Shown here: piece after piece, positions 51,676 to 62,598 of the stretch
How the letters are laid out: each line of letters opens with the position of its first letter
Position numbering within the stretch: position 1 is the stretch's first letter
NCBI GenBank assembly: GCA_950097015.1
Contig: CATNEN010000039.1
Location: 9,580,001-9,644,000, forward strand
DNA from: Macrostomum hystrix
Lineage: Eukaryota > Platyhelminthes > Macrostomidae
DNA: 64,000 nt
Reading direction: 5' to 3'
Translations under genes and position numbers: made by a program
The notes under the pieces: model-generated
What the model saw: only the letters and a program-made list of their open reading frames with translations
Told to the model about the DNA's origin: nothing
Databases searched by the model: none

Positions 51676-52162
51676 GCCTTCACGGCTCCTTAGTTTAATG
51701 GAGTTCAATTTTAATCATTCATGGAACAATTTTTTTAAGTCTTCATTACTCATGCATGCTTCGTGTGTCACATATTGCCTCGGTGTAAGCTCACATAGCC
51801 TGCTAATTTTCTACCTGGGTCGGTATGTGGTGGATTAAGCTGAATTCGGCAATCTAGCATCTAATCAGTTTAATTGCTCAACTGAGTTAAGACAAAAACA
51901 CACGAGAGGGGAAGCCTCAATAATCAAAGGTTTCTGCTAGTCAAACCCGCCGGGCACACAACAGATGTCTAGCGCTTGGGATCTTAACGAAATCTTGTGA
52001 AATCCCCAATTTCAGAACAATGGGGGGCGGCGGCTTGGGTCCCTACTCACATCTGCTCGAGTTTGAGCACTCAGTGGGATCTAATTAATCCTTGGGATTA
52101 AGCGACACCAGCCCGTGTTCTTTGTTGGCTTTTTCGAGTTTTTCGAGAATTAAAATAAACCG
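51676..52162 (-). other. Protocadherin intron, nothing recognised
   Basis: No array or exon recognised. Confidence 0.5.
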
Positions 52163-53052
52163 CACCTATGATTGTAGTTTAACCTCTGTGCTCAGTCTCC
52201 TACTGGCCTCTATGGTCCACATCTAGTCTCATCTGTTCACATCTCTAGTCTCACCTATGATTGTAGTTTAACCTCTGTGCTCAGTCTCCTACTGGCCTCT
52301 ATGGTCCACATCTAGTCTCATCTGTTCACATCTCTAGTCTCACCTATGATTGTAGTTTAACCTCTGTGCTCAGTCTCCTACTGGCCTCTATGGTCCACAT
52401 CTAGTCTCATCTGTTCACATCTCTAGTCTCACCTATGATTGTAGTTTAACCTCTGTGCTCAGTCTCCTACTGGCCTCTATGGTCCACATCTAGTCTCATC
52501 TGTTCACATCTCTAGTCTCACCTATGATTGTAGTTTAACCTCTGTGCTCAGTCTCCTACTGGCCTCTATGGTCCACATCTAGTCTCATCTGTTCACATCT
52601 CTAGTCTCACCTATGATTGTAGTTTAACCTCTGTGCTCAGTCTCCTACTGGCCTCTATGGTCCACATCTAGTCTCATCTGTTCACATCTCTAGTCTCACC
52701 TATGATTGTAGTTTAACCTCTGTGCTCAGTCTCCTACTGGCCTCTATGGTCCACATCTAGTCTCATCTGTTCACATCTCTAGTCTCACCTATGATTGTAG
52801 TTTAACCTCTGTGCTCAGTCTCCTACTGGCCTCTATGGTCCACATCTAGTCTCATCTGTTCACATCTCTAGTCTCACCTATGATTGTAGTTTAACCTCTG
52901 TGCTCAGTCTCCTACTGGCCTCTATGGTCCACATCTAGTCTCATCTGTTCACATCTCTAGTCTCACCTATGATTGTAGTTTAACCTCTGTGCTCAGTCTC
53001 CTACTGGCCTCTATGGTCCACATCTAGTCTCATCTGTTCACATCTCTAGTCT
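52163..53052 (+). repeat. 89-bp satellite-like array, 10 near-identical copies
   Basis: Copies start every 89 bp from 52163 to 52964. Each begins CACCTATGATTGTAGTTTAA and ends TGTTCACATCTCTAGTCT. I saw no differences between copies by eye. Confidence 0.97.
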
Positions 53053-53630
53053 CATCTGTTCACATCTCTAGTCTCATCTAATCACATCTCTAGTCTCATC
53101 TAATCACATCTCTAGTCTCATCTGTTCACATCTCTAGTCTCATCTAATCACATCTCTAGTCTCATCTAATCACATCTCTAGTCTCATCTAATCACATCTC
53201 TAGTCTCATCTAATCACATCTCTAGTCTCATCTAATCACATCTCTAGTCTCATCTGTTCACATCTCTAGTCTCATCTGTTCACATCTCTAGTCTCATCTA
53301 ATCACATCTCTAGTCTCATCTAATCACATCTCTAGTCTCATCTAATCACATATAGTCTCATATGTTCACATCTCTAGTCTCATCTAATCACATCTCTAGT
53401 CTCATCTAATCACATCTCTAGTCTCATCTAATCACATCTAGTCTCATCTGTTCACATCTCTAGTCTCATCTAATCACATCTCTAGTCTCATCTAATCACA
53501 TCTCTAGTCTCATCTAATCACATATAGTCTCATATGTTCACATCTCTAGTCTCATCTAATCACATCTCTAGTCTCATCTAATCACATCTCTAGTCTCATC
53601 TAATCACATATAGTCTCACCTAATTACGTA
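53053..53630 (+). repeat. 22-bp array continuing from the 89-bp array
   Basis: About 26 copies of CATCTAATCACATCTCTAGT plus CT (TGTTCAC variant). The unit equals the last 22 bp of the 89-bp unit, so one array arose from the other. Confidence 0.95.
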
Positions 53631-54161
53631 CATGATCTTATCCTACGGGAATATTTCTGTTTTGTTTCTTAAGTTTCCACTCTAAAAGCCGCGTTGAGAA
53701 TTTTCACCTGGTCAACACTGCGCCGCATTCTCTCAGGTAAGTGCATTCAATTTCTGCCGGCAATTCAGCTGATCTTGAGAAAAGAAGACAATTTGTAAGT
53801 CTTGGGATAAATTTCCCAACGGGCTGACCCCGGGAAATCTTTCTGTGTCCCCCTAATCCTAAGCAGTTCTCGCCTAGTTAGTCGGAGCTGTCCACTTAAT
53901 GTTAATCCTACACTTGAGTCAATTCAGCTGCTGCTGCTGCTGCCAGCCGAAAGCAAGCGAGAGCTACAATCACGCGAAGCCTATTTTCATTACTATCTAT
54001 TCCTAGAAAATAATGTAAAAAATGTAACAAATTATGCATGCAAAATCTTGGCAGCATGCGAACTGATTCGATCTCAATAGTGCTTATGTTATGCAATAGA
54101 TTTCTAAGAATCGCGTGCTCGGATCAGACTGAATTGTTGAAAATGCAAATGGCTTACTCAC
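53631..54161 (-). other. Protocadherin intron next to the tail exon, nothing recognised
   Basis: It includes a short (CTG)n at 53929-53943 outside any supported frame. Confidence 0.5.
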
Positions 54162-54355
54162 CGGCTGCAGAAACGTGTCCAATTTCTGCTGCCCGAATCT
54201 GGTGTCATAGTCGCGATCGACTAGCGGCAAACTGTAGCTGCCGCCTCCGCCTCCGAAGCCGCCTCCGCCTTGGTTGGCCTTCACAATGCCCGCCGATTCC
54301 AGCGGGACAGCGGCCGACTTGTGCCCGCCGGATCTCGGTGACGCCTGGACCAGCT
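54162..54355 (-). CDS. Protocadherin cytoplasmic-tail exon
   Basis: On the minus strand, CCACCGACAG ends the upstream intron at 54356 and the GTGAGT donor starts at 54161. The exon supplies 2 bases that complete the GAG codon opened at 62599 and ends in phase 0. It encodes LVQASPRSGGHKSAAVPLES, a Gly-rich linker, and LVDRDYDTRFGQQKLDTFLQP. GC-rich codons and exact phase fit support it; no known motif is recognised. The intron from 62598 is 8.2 kb. Confidence 0.75.
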
Positions 54356-55318
54356 CTGTCGGTGGGCGGTTTTTGAGCAACAGTGAGACCACGGGGTATA
54401 TTTTAGATGCTCAGATTTTTAAATTGAACTGAAATCTGGGAGCAACGAGAGAAAAACTAAATATCAATCGCAGCTCGCAAAATCACCCCCTCCCCTCCCA
54501 TGGAATTAGCGGCGGCTTGCGGCACACACACCAGATCCTCATTAACATAATTTCTCGCTTTCCCATTAGCATAATTATTTTCAGCCGAGTCTAGCCGATC
54601 AGAAGCAATCGATCTGCCCAGTTGACTCTGAGATAGCTTGCAAACTCAAATTCTGCGTCACTTTCCCCTTTAGATGGGGAAAACTTTCCCCAAAAAGCCA
54701 TTTCTTTTCCATGCATGCTCATCAACATGGAAGCCTTCCCAAAATGAAAAATCCCCATGGGGAAAGTCGGTTTGTGGCGGCTTCCGTTTCTTGCGCCTCC
54801 CCCCCCCCCGAGCGAAGATGACGTATAGGAGGTCTGGCAATTTTCCAATAATGCCATCTTGATATCTCTGGATCAGCCCCATCACAGGTCCCCGCGGTGT
54901 TGACACCGCTAGACTCAATATCTGCTATCTTCCTGTGCTCAATTGAAAAACTGGAGCTGGCTCTGCAGCTGGAGGCGCTCCTCCTAAGCTTTTTGGGATT
55001 TATTTTCGGCGAAACCATGCACTGGCCTCTATTCCCCACAAACCCGCCGTTTCGTAATGAACTAAATTGGCTTTTCCTGGAATGGGAAAATAATTTGAAA
55101 CGCGCTGGACTAGATCTTCCGCGGCTTTATCGCTGCTCTATTCTGATTTGGGTTATCATTCCAAGTTTGAGCTGCAGTCTCGATTTCCTCTGCAGCGTCC
55201 CAATTCTTCTCCTTTCATTTTCCCTTCTCTCCCTTCTCCATTTCATTTTTCTTCTTAACACTATAGTATCTTTACATACTTATCTCTCCTCTTCTAAGGG
55301 TTTGTCTTTCTTATAGGA
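54356..55318 (-). other. Protocadherin intron, nothing recognised
   Basis: It contains a C10 run near 54801. No gene seen. Confidence 0.5.
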
Positions 55319-55770
55319 TTTTATCCCCTCTCCTTCTCTCCCCTCTCCTTCTCGCCCCTCTCCTTCTCGCCCCCCTTCTTCTCGCCCCTCTCCTTCTCTC
55401 CCCTCTCCTTCTCTCCCCTCTCCTTCTCTCCCCTCTCCTTCTCTCCCCTCTCCTTCTCTCTCCTCTCCTTCTCTCCCCTCTCCTTCTCTCCCCTCTCCTT
55501 CTCGCCCCTCTCCTTCTCGCCCCTCTCCTTCTCGCCCCCCTTCTTCTCACCCCTCTCCTTCTCTCCCCTCTCCTTCTCTCCCCTCTCCTTCTCTCCCCTC
55601 TCCTTCTCTCTCCTCTCCTTCTCTCCCCTCTCCTTCTCTCCCCTCTCCTTCTCGCCCCTCTCCTTCTCGCCCCCCTTCTTCTCACCCCTCTCCTTCTCGC
55701 CCCTCTCCTTCTCGCCCCCCTTCTTCTCACCCCTCTCCTTCTCTCCCCTCTCCTTCTCGCCCTCTCCTTC
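55319..55770 (+). repeat. 15-bp pyrimidine minisatellite
   Basis: About 30 copies of CTCCCCTCTCCTTCT with CGCCCC and CACCCC variants. A block of about 180 bp with the same variant order occurs twice (55370-55550 and 55550-55730). Confidence 0.95.
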
Positions 55771-56505
55771 TGAATATGTTACATTCTGAACCTCCATATA
55801 GCTTATTCATATGCGACCTCTTCTGTAATCATGAGAAAACTTCGAACCTTGTTAAAGTTTTTTCCCTAACAAAATCGAACTCGGGGCCAAAGATTTCGAT
55901 CTATTTCGCTTTGTGTGTGTTTTTTCATTTGTCCTTTTTTGGCTTTTGTAAATGCAAGCTATTAGTAGTGACTGCAGCTCGAGTGTATTATCTATCCTAG
56001 TATATATTTTGTTTTTTTCCTACTCAAAAACAACTAAACTCAAACTCAAAGAGAACGGTATGAGCAGTACCGTGGCAAAGTGGCCAGTCACAGCGAATAA
56101 TAGAGACCAACCTAGCGCCCACCCCACTTCAGCTTTCAGCACTGCAGTGAGTCTGTCGGTGAAGCGGGGGAAGCCGCTATTTCTTCGCCTGACGGCGAAG
56201 TTGTGGATGGAAACTCGATCAATGCCTTCGGGCTTCGGGGCGAAGGACGGCTTGAAATGGTACGGCTTAAGGGGGGAAGAAGAGACTCAGTTGAGAACCG
56301 TGCGGACACTTTAGATCGATATTAATCAGGTTCGCGTTAGCGGTAGGGATTGGAACCTTAGCCAGGCAGCGAGCTCCGGACTGGAAACAGGCTGGAAATT
56401 AGAGGACAAAAACTTGCACATTGTGCGCGGGAGAAAAGTTTGGAGAGTTAGAAAGAGACAGGTAGATAGTAGGGAAGATGAAGGGGAAATTTTGATTAGG
56501 AGAGT
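55771..56505 (-). other. Protocadherin intron, nothing recognised
   Basis: No array or exon recognised. Confidence 0.5.
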
Positions 56506-56895
56506 GAAAGGTAGACTGGTAAATTCTAGAGGTAGATTGGTAGATTGTCGGGTTGAGCGGTAGATTGCGAGGTAGAGTGGTAGATTGAGAAGTAGAGGGG
56601 TAGATTGTGAGGTAGAGTGGTAGATTGAGAAGTAGAGGGGTAGATTGTGAATTAGAGTTGTTGATTCAGAGTTAGAGTAGTCGATTGAGAGGTAGATTGC
56701 CAGGTAGAGTGGTAGATTGAGAGGTAGAGTTGTAGATTTAGAGGTAGAGTCGTAGATTGAGAGGTAGAGTGGTAGATTGAGAGGTAGAGTGGTATATTGA
56801 GAGGTAGAGTGGTAGATTGAAAGGTAGATTGGTAGATTGAGAGGTAGATTGGTAGATTGAGAGGTAGAGAGGTAGACTGGTAGATTGTGATAGAT
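56506..56895 (+). repeat. 20-bp purine-rich minisatellite
   Basis: About 19 copies of GTAGATTGAGAGGTAGAGTG with several single-base variants. Confidence 0.92.
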
Positions 56896-57818
56896 TGAGA
56901 AGGTCTAGGAGACTGGGGCTGGGTTCCAAGAAACCTCAGCTTTTGTGATGTGTTCTGCAGACCTAAAAGTGAAATTAGCATCTAACACAACGGGTGCTCC
57001 AAATTGAGTAAATTGAGTTCAGGAAGCCAGGTGTTAGCAGCCACCGGGGCAATTTAGGAGGCCAAAAAATCCGTTCAAAACTGAAGAAAGAATTTCTGAG
57101 AAATCTGAAACGGCCCCCGATTTCTCAGAAAATCAGCAAAGTTTGCCCAAGCCTATCAGATTTTCAACACCTTTCACCCGCCATTAGAATTTCCTTAAGA
57201 AATCTCTACTATATGAACTGCCAAGGGGGGGAGAAGATTTTGTTCACACGAAGCTTAAATTTTTCTAAACAGACGCCCGCTTGCTTCAACAAATTTTCTT
57301 GTTAGAATTGTGGAAGCAGTGAGCAGCTGTGTGGTAGGAGTGGAAATTAATGACACCAAGGTGGGGCGCACGAGAGCTGATGAGTTGTGAAACGGGAGAT
57401 TTTTTAAAGACTAATTTTCTTCACTTTTTTGCTTCTAGGTAGCATCAGCAGCAGCAGCAGCAGCAGCATTAGGGTAGAGTGTTTTTGTCCCACTCTCCCA
57501 CCCTGTTTCCTCACCAGCTGCTCCCTAAAAAACTTCTCTTGACTGACGAAGGGAAAGAATGAGAAGTGATTGTCTCTGTGCCAAAGTCTCACGTTCGTTC
57601 ACTGCGATTTTTTCCTTTCTTCACTAAACCATTGAGGGGAGCCACAACTGTCTCGCTGTCCCCCACTCGGCTTTCATTGTTACCTCTCACACCCATTTTC
57701 ACACTTTTTTCCAACTTCATTTCCTACAACTAGAGCTCTCTGAATGCGGACAACTGTGGTAGCTAGTTTAGACTGCTTTCAGACACTTTCCATCCCAGAT
57801 TCACGCTGTTTTGACCAA
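56896..57818 (-). other. Protocadherin intron, nothing recognised
   Basis: It contains a (CAG)n at 57447-57466 outside any supported frame. Confidence 0.5.
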
Positions 57819-57826
57819 CTCTTTGA

Positions 57827-58971
57827 CTTGGCAATCATTTAGAAATAACAAGAGACATCAGCGAGAAGCATGAACTGAAGGGAGAGATGAGACAGGTGAG
57901 AGATGGGACAGGTGAGAGATAAGACAGGAGAGAGATGGGACAGGAGAGAGATAAGACAGGTGAGAGATAGGACAGGTGAGAGATAAGACAGGTGAGAGAT
58001 GGGACAAGTGAGAGATGGGACAGGTGAGAGATGGGACAGGTGAGAGATGGGACAGGTGAGAGATAAGACAGGTGAGAGATAAGACAGGTGAGAGATGGGA
58101 CAAGTGAGAGATAAGACAGGTGAGAGATAAGACAGGTGAGAGATGGGACAAGTGAGAGAGATGGGACAAGTGAGAGAGATAAGACAGGTGAGAGATAAGA
58201 CAGGTGAGAGATAAGACAGGTGAGAGATAAGACAGGTGAGAGATAAGACAGGTGAGAGATGGGACAAGTGAGAGAGATAAGACAGGTGAGAGATGGGACA
58301 GGTGAGAGATGGGACAAGTGAGAGATGGGACAAGTGAGAGATGGGACAAGTGAGAGATAAGACAGGTGAGAGATAAGACAGGTGAGAGATGGGACAAGTG
58401 AGAGATAAGACAGGTGAGAGATAAGACAGGTGAGAGATGGGACAAGTGAGAGAGATGGGACAAGTGAGAGAGATAAGACAGGTGAGAGATGGGACAGGTG
58501 AGAGATAAGACAGGTGAGAGATAAGACAGGTGAGAGATGGGACAAGTGAGAGATAAGACAGGTGAGAGATAAGACAGGTGAGAGATGGGACAAGTGAGAG
58601 AGATGGGACAAGTGAGAGAGATAAGACAGCTGAGAGATGGGACAGGTGAGAGATAAGACAGGTGAGAGATAAGACAGGTGAGAGATAAGACAGGTGAGAG
58701 ATGGGACAAGTGAGAGAGATAAGACAGGTGAGAGATGGGACAGGTGAGAGATGGGACAAGTGAGAGATGGGACAAGTGAGAGATGGGACAAGTGAGAGAT
58801 GGGACAGGTGAGAGATGGGACAGGTGAGAGATGGGACAGGTGAGAGATGGGACAAGTGAGAGATAAGACAGGGGAGAGATGAGACAGATGAGGGATGAGA
58901 CAAGAGTATGTGTTGGAAGATTTCAGGGACCGGATTTCGAAGGCCCGCGGGCCGTGGGAAGCCAGCCCGTG
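57827..58971. mobile_element. Second, decayed copy of the hAT MITE with 16-bp array
   Basis: The inner left sequence GAAATAACAAGAGACATCAG matches the first copy (GAAACTAAAAGACAACAG). The right end has TGTTGGAAGATTTCAGG and GGCCCGCGGGCC before a worn terminus. The flanks CTCTTTGA (57819-57826) and CTCTAAGA (58972-58979) agree at 6 of 8. The terminal repeats themselves are not recognisable, so the borders are tentative. Confidence 0.6.
57880..58890 (+). repeat. 16-bp minisatellite within the second MITE
   Basis: About 62 copies of GAGAGATGGGACAGGT, with ATAAGACAGG and GACAAGT variants and an occasional extra GAGA. A block around 58260-58500 resembles one around 58640-58760. ACAG/GTGAGA recurs in many units. 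Confidence 0.95.
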
Positions 58972-58979
58972 CTCTAAGA

Positions 58980-59368
58980 GCGCCCAGTGAGACCTAAATT
59001 CCGAACTGATTTCAGGTCAGCCGCCTGGCAACTAAATATTTGAGGTTGTCTCAAGACACGGAGGGAGAGAGAAGGCTGTCTTGAGATCTGAATAAAAAAA
59101 TCGTGATTTCTTCTTTAAAAAAAAGAGAAAGTGCGTTAGTGCGTGTCGGTGAGTGCGGCTCCCGTGTTGGACACTGCCCACTCCACTGGGCCTTTCACCC
59201 GTGTCTGTTCGTTTGAGTACTGGGGCGGCCTTCACAACAGCCTTACTACTTCACGTGAAGATTAGCCAAGCAGTGGACGGCTGTAGTCGGCCTGGACTCA
59301 AACTGTGCTCAATTTTGTCCTGGCTTTGCTTTAGATTAGTTTATTAGCTGATTTAAGTCGTGACTGCC
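58980..59368 (-). other. Protocadherin intron, nothing recognised
   Basis: No array or exon recognised. Confidence 0.5.
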
Positions 59369-60115
59369 GTCTCTCAATCTCCCTCGATCAATCTCCCTCG
59401 ATCAATCTCCCTCTATCAATCCCCCTCGATCAATCTCCCTCGATCAATCTCCTTCAATCAATCTCCTTCTATCAATCTCCCCCCTATCAATCTCCTTCAA
59501 TCAATCTCCTTCTATCAATCTCCCCCCTATCAATCTCCTTCAATCAATCTCCTTCTATCAATCTCCCCCCTATCAATCTACCATTATCGATCTCCTTCAA
59601 TCAAGCTACCTCTATCAATCTCCCTCGATCAATCTCCCTCGATCAATCTACTTCGATCAATCTCCTTCTATCAATCTCCTTCTATCAATCTCCCCCTATC
59701 AATCTACCATTATTGATCTCCTTCAATCAATCTCCTTCTATCAATCTCCCCCCTATCAATCTACCATTATCGATCTCCTTCAATCAATCTACCTCTATCA
59801 ATCTCCCTCGATCAATCTCCCTCTATCAATCTCCCTCTATCAATCTCCCTCGATCAATCTCCCTCGATCAATCTCCCTCTATCAATCTCCTTCGATCAAT
59901 ATCCTTCAATCAATCTCCTTCTATCAATCTCCCCCCTATCAATCTACCATTATCGATCTCCTTCAATCAATCTACCTCTATCAATCTCCCTGGATCAATC
60001 TCCCTTGATCAATCTCCCTCGATCAATCTCCCTCGATCCATCTTCCTTTATCAATCTCCCTCTATCAATCTCCCTCTATCAATCTCTCCCCTAATCTCTC
60101 AATCAATCTTCCGCT
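59369..60115 (+). repeat. 14-bp pyrimidine-rich minisatellite
   Basis: About 52 copies of TCAATCTCCCTCGA (CTTCTA, CCCCCTA variants). The block from about 59720 to 59800 recurs at about 59900 to 59990. Confidence 0.94.
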
Positions 60116-60912
60116 CAAAATCTCCCAATTCCAAAAGGTCACTAGAAAGTTTTCACGCCTATTCGACTTTGCCCTAAAAATGCTACATTTTCTCGTCAAA
60201 GCCCGAGTCGCATTGTGTGGAAAGTCAATTTCCTTCTAAGCTAATGAGCCAATTTGTTCTAATCGGACTTCTCCTTTGAAAATCTTCCAGCATCCCCATG
60301 AAAAAGATGAAGTCCTCAAATGAAAAAGTGTGGCTCTCGTCACCTTCCGCCATCGAATCGAAAATTTGGTTTCGCACCAGTTGAACAAATATTTGAGCAC
60401 TGCCTGCCCGTTCTGCTCAGAACGCCGACCTCGAGACAGAGAGAGAGAGAGAGAAACGCTGCTAAAGTAACTCTGGCTGCTCTGGCACCTCAGACTATGA
60501 GAGTTGAGATGAGAATCTTCAGTTTATTCTGCTGCTTTTGCTGAATAATTGCTGTCTGATGGAGTCACATTTCCGTATCTAGCTCGTACTCAACGCCTGA
60601 TTGAAACAAGAAACCTGTCTTTGGAGATAGAGGAATGTTCAGTGCTTTTTTGGTTTATTGAATTTTTTCTGACATTTTATGAGTTTTTCCTTGAAGATAT
60701 TAAATAATTTTAGCTTTCATTTCTTGGAAATATGTAGCATTTCCTGGAATATTCTGAAGTTTCTATTAAATTAAAACTTCAGAATGTTTTGAAACTGCAA
60801 CTTTTTAGGTATCAGAAATTCTAAGACAGTTCAAGAACAGATTGCTTAATTTGTTTAAATTTAGGGAGATCTGAATGCAGACTTTCATAATTAATAAAGA
60901 TAAATATTTTCC
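60116..60912 (-). other. Protocadherin intron, nothing recognised
   Basis: No array or exon recognised. Confidence 0.5.
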
Positions 60913-60914
60913 TT

Positions 60915-61150
60915 AGGGCTGCCAGCACTGGCACATCATTTGGTGACACTAGACCCGCAGCCAGCGAGGAGGCAATTCTGCCATTTCCGTCGACTCCTGA
61001 GCACACACACACGCACAGGTGTGTACATCTACCCTGACTTTCTCGTCGTCAGGCAGTGTACACGCTCACTGTGCCTTGGAGGTTGGCCCTCATTGGCGTT
61101 AATCGCACGGCAAAGCCCCCAAAAACTTCTCAGCTACCATGGCATTCGCT
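60915..61150 (-). mobile_element. SINE family A, copy 6 (head lost)
   Basis: CACATCATTTGGTGACACTA, CAGCCAGCGAGGAGGCAATT, GACTTTCTCGTCGTCAGGCA and CACTGTGCCTTGGAGGTTGG in family order. The tRNA-like head is missing. Confidence 0.75.
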
Positions 61151-62598
61151 CACCGAGTGAGACAGAGAGACAGTTCTCGGTTGACATGGGGAAAAAATAA
61201 AAGAGGACCGCCACAGATTTCCGAAGGAGATTTCCCGCCCGGCTGCCGAAGAGCCGCGAAAGTCTGCGAGGTGGAATAGAAATTTGATAAAATGCTAATG
61301 ACCAACTCGAGGTGTCCCGAGTCCCGAGATTTGGCCTCGAGCTGTGAAGAACTCGACAAATTTCTCTCTATCCGCCCTGGTTTCGAGTGGACTTTGAATT
61401 TGTTTGACTGTCCGATGAATTTGTCGATTCCCTCCGGAATCTGTGCCGAGGGAAATGGAGATTTGGAGAAGGGAATCGAGGCTCACAGTCCAACCAAGCG
61501 TCGCAGATTGCTTCAGTTTTGGCTGAGATGCGAACTTCCGACCTCTTGTTTAGAAATCCGAAGCTCTACTTTACTTCAAAGTGGAAATTCAGTAATCACG
61601 AATTGCTCACAGGCAAGAAGAGGAAATCCAATTTCCAAGATTTTGACGGCCGATCCATCACCAACGACGTCACTATAGACCAACATTGCTAGTTGAGTCA
61701 TCTGTCTCTCCTGTCTCTTCACTGTGCTCATTTCGACGTGAGAGTTGAGCAAATTCTCAACTTCGAACTTGACAAGGGAGATTTTATTGCGCTGTGCAAA
61801 CACCTCATAACCTCATTACCTTGCTAGCTAGCTTCTCGGGGACCTGAGACAGGTGTGCAGGATCCCCCACCCTTTACTTGGCAGGTGGTTTCTCGTGTGC
61901 TCAATACTGGAGTCCTTGCTCTGAAAGACTACCTTTAAGGACAGAAACTGTACACTGCTCTTTGCCTCGCTCCCAGTGAGTGTGAGAATTGCTTTGTAGA
62001 AGAAGTGGCCTTGCTCAAGCAGTTTCATGGCCCTGAAGATCGGCGGCTTTTTTGGCAAGAATTTGCTTCAGAATTGCAAATCCATACTCTCTGGCCGCCG
62101 CTTCCAAATGAGTTATGGGGATTAAAATCCCCCACGGGGATGAGAAAAATAAAGCTGGACTTTTTTCTCTTAGAAAAAACACAGGGCGGATTAAGAAAAT
62201 TTGAAAGCGGCTGGAGGGCCCTGGCCAGAGGTGGGGATGAAAAGTGGCCGGTCAAGTTTTCAATGCAAAGTGGAAAACTAAACCGAGGAGAGAGAAAATA
62301 AAGAGGCGAGGCCGGAGAACAGAGAGCGTTGAGCAACACAGAATACTGCTCCGTGGCGTCACCAGGAAGCCTATGCGAGAAAATCGATACATGTGGATTT
62401 GCGTTACTGGGTAAAAACTCTTTTTAGTCGGATTGGCCAAGGGAAGTCGATTCATTGTGCGCTGAACGGAGTGGCTAAAAAGCATCCCAATTAGGGGCAC
62501 ACGCGAGTGGTGCTTGGCCATGTAGCAAGGCCATTGCGCTGAGTAATGCGCCCTACGCTAGCTGGGGGGGGGGCCGCGTGGCGAGAGACCGCACTCAC
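61151..62598 (-). other. Protocadherin intron next to the membrane exon, nothing recognised
   Basis: Ends at the donor of the membrane-spanning exon (GTGAGT starting at 62598 on the minus strand). Overlapping short ORFs on both strands show no family resemblance. Confidence 0.5.
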
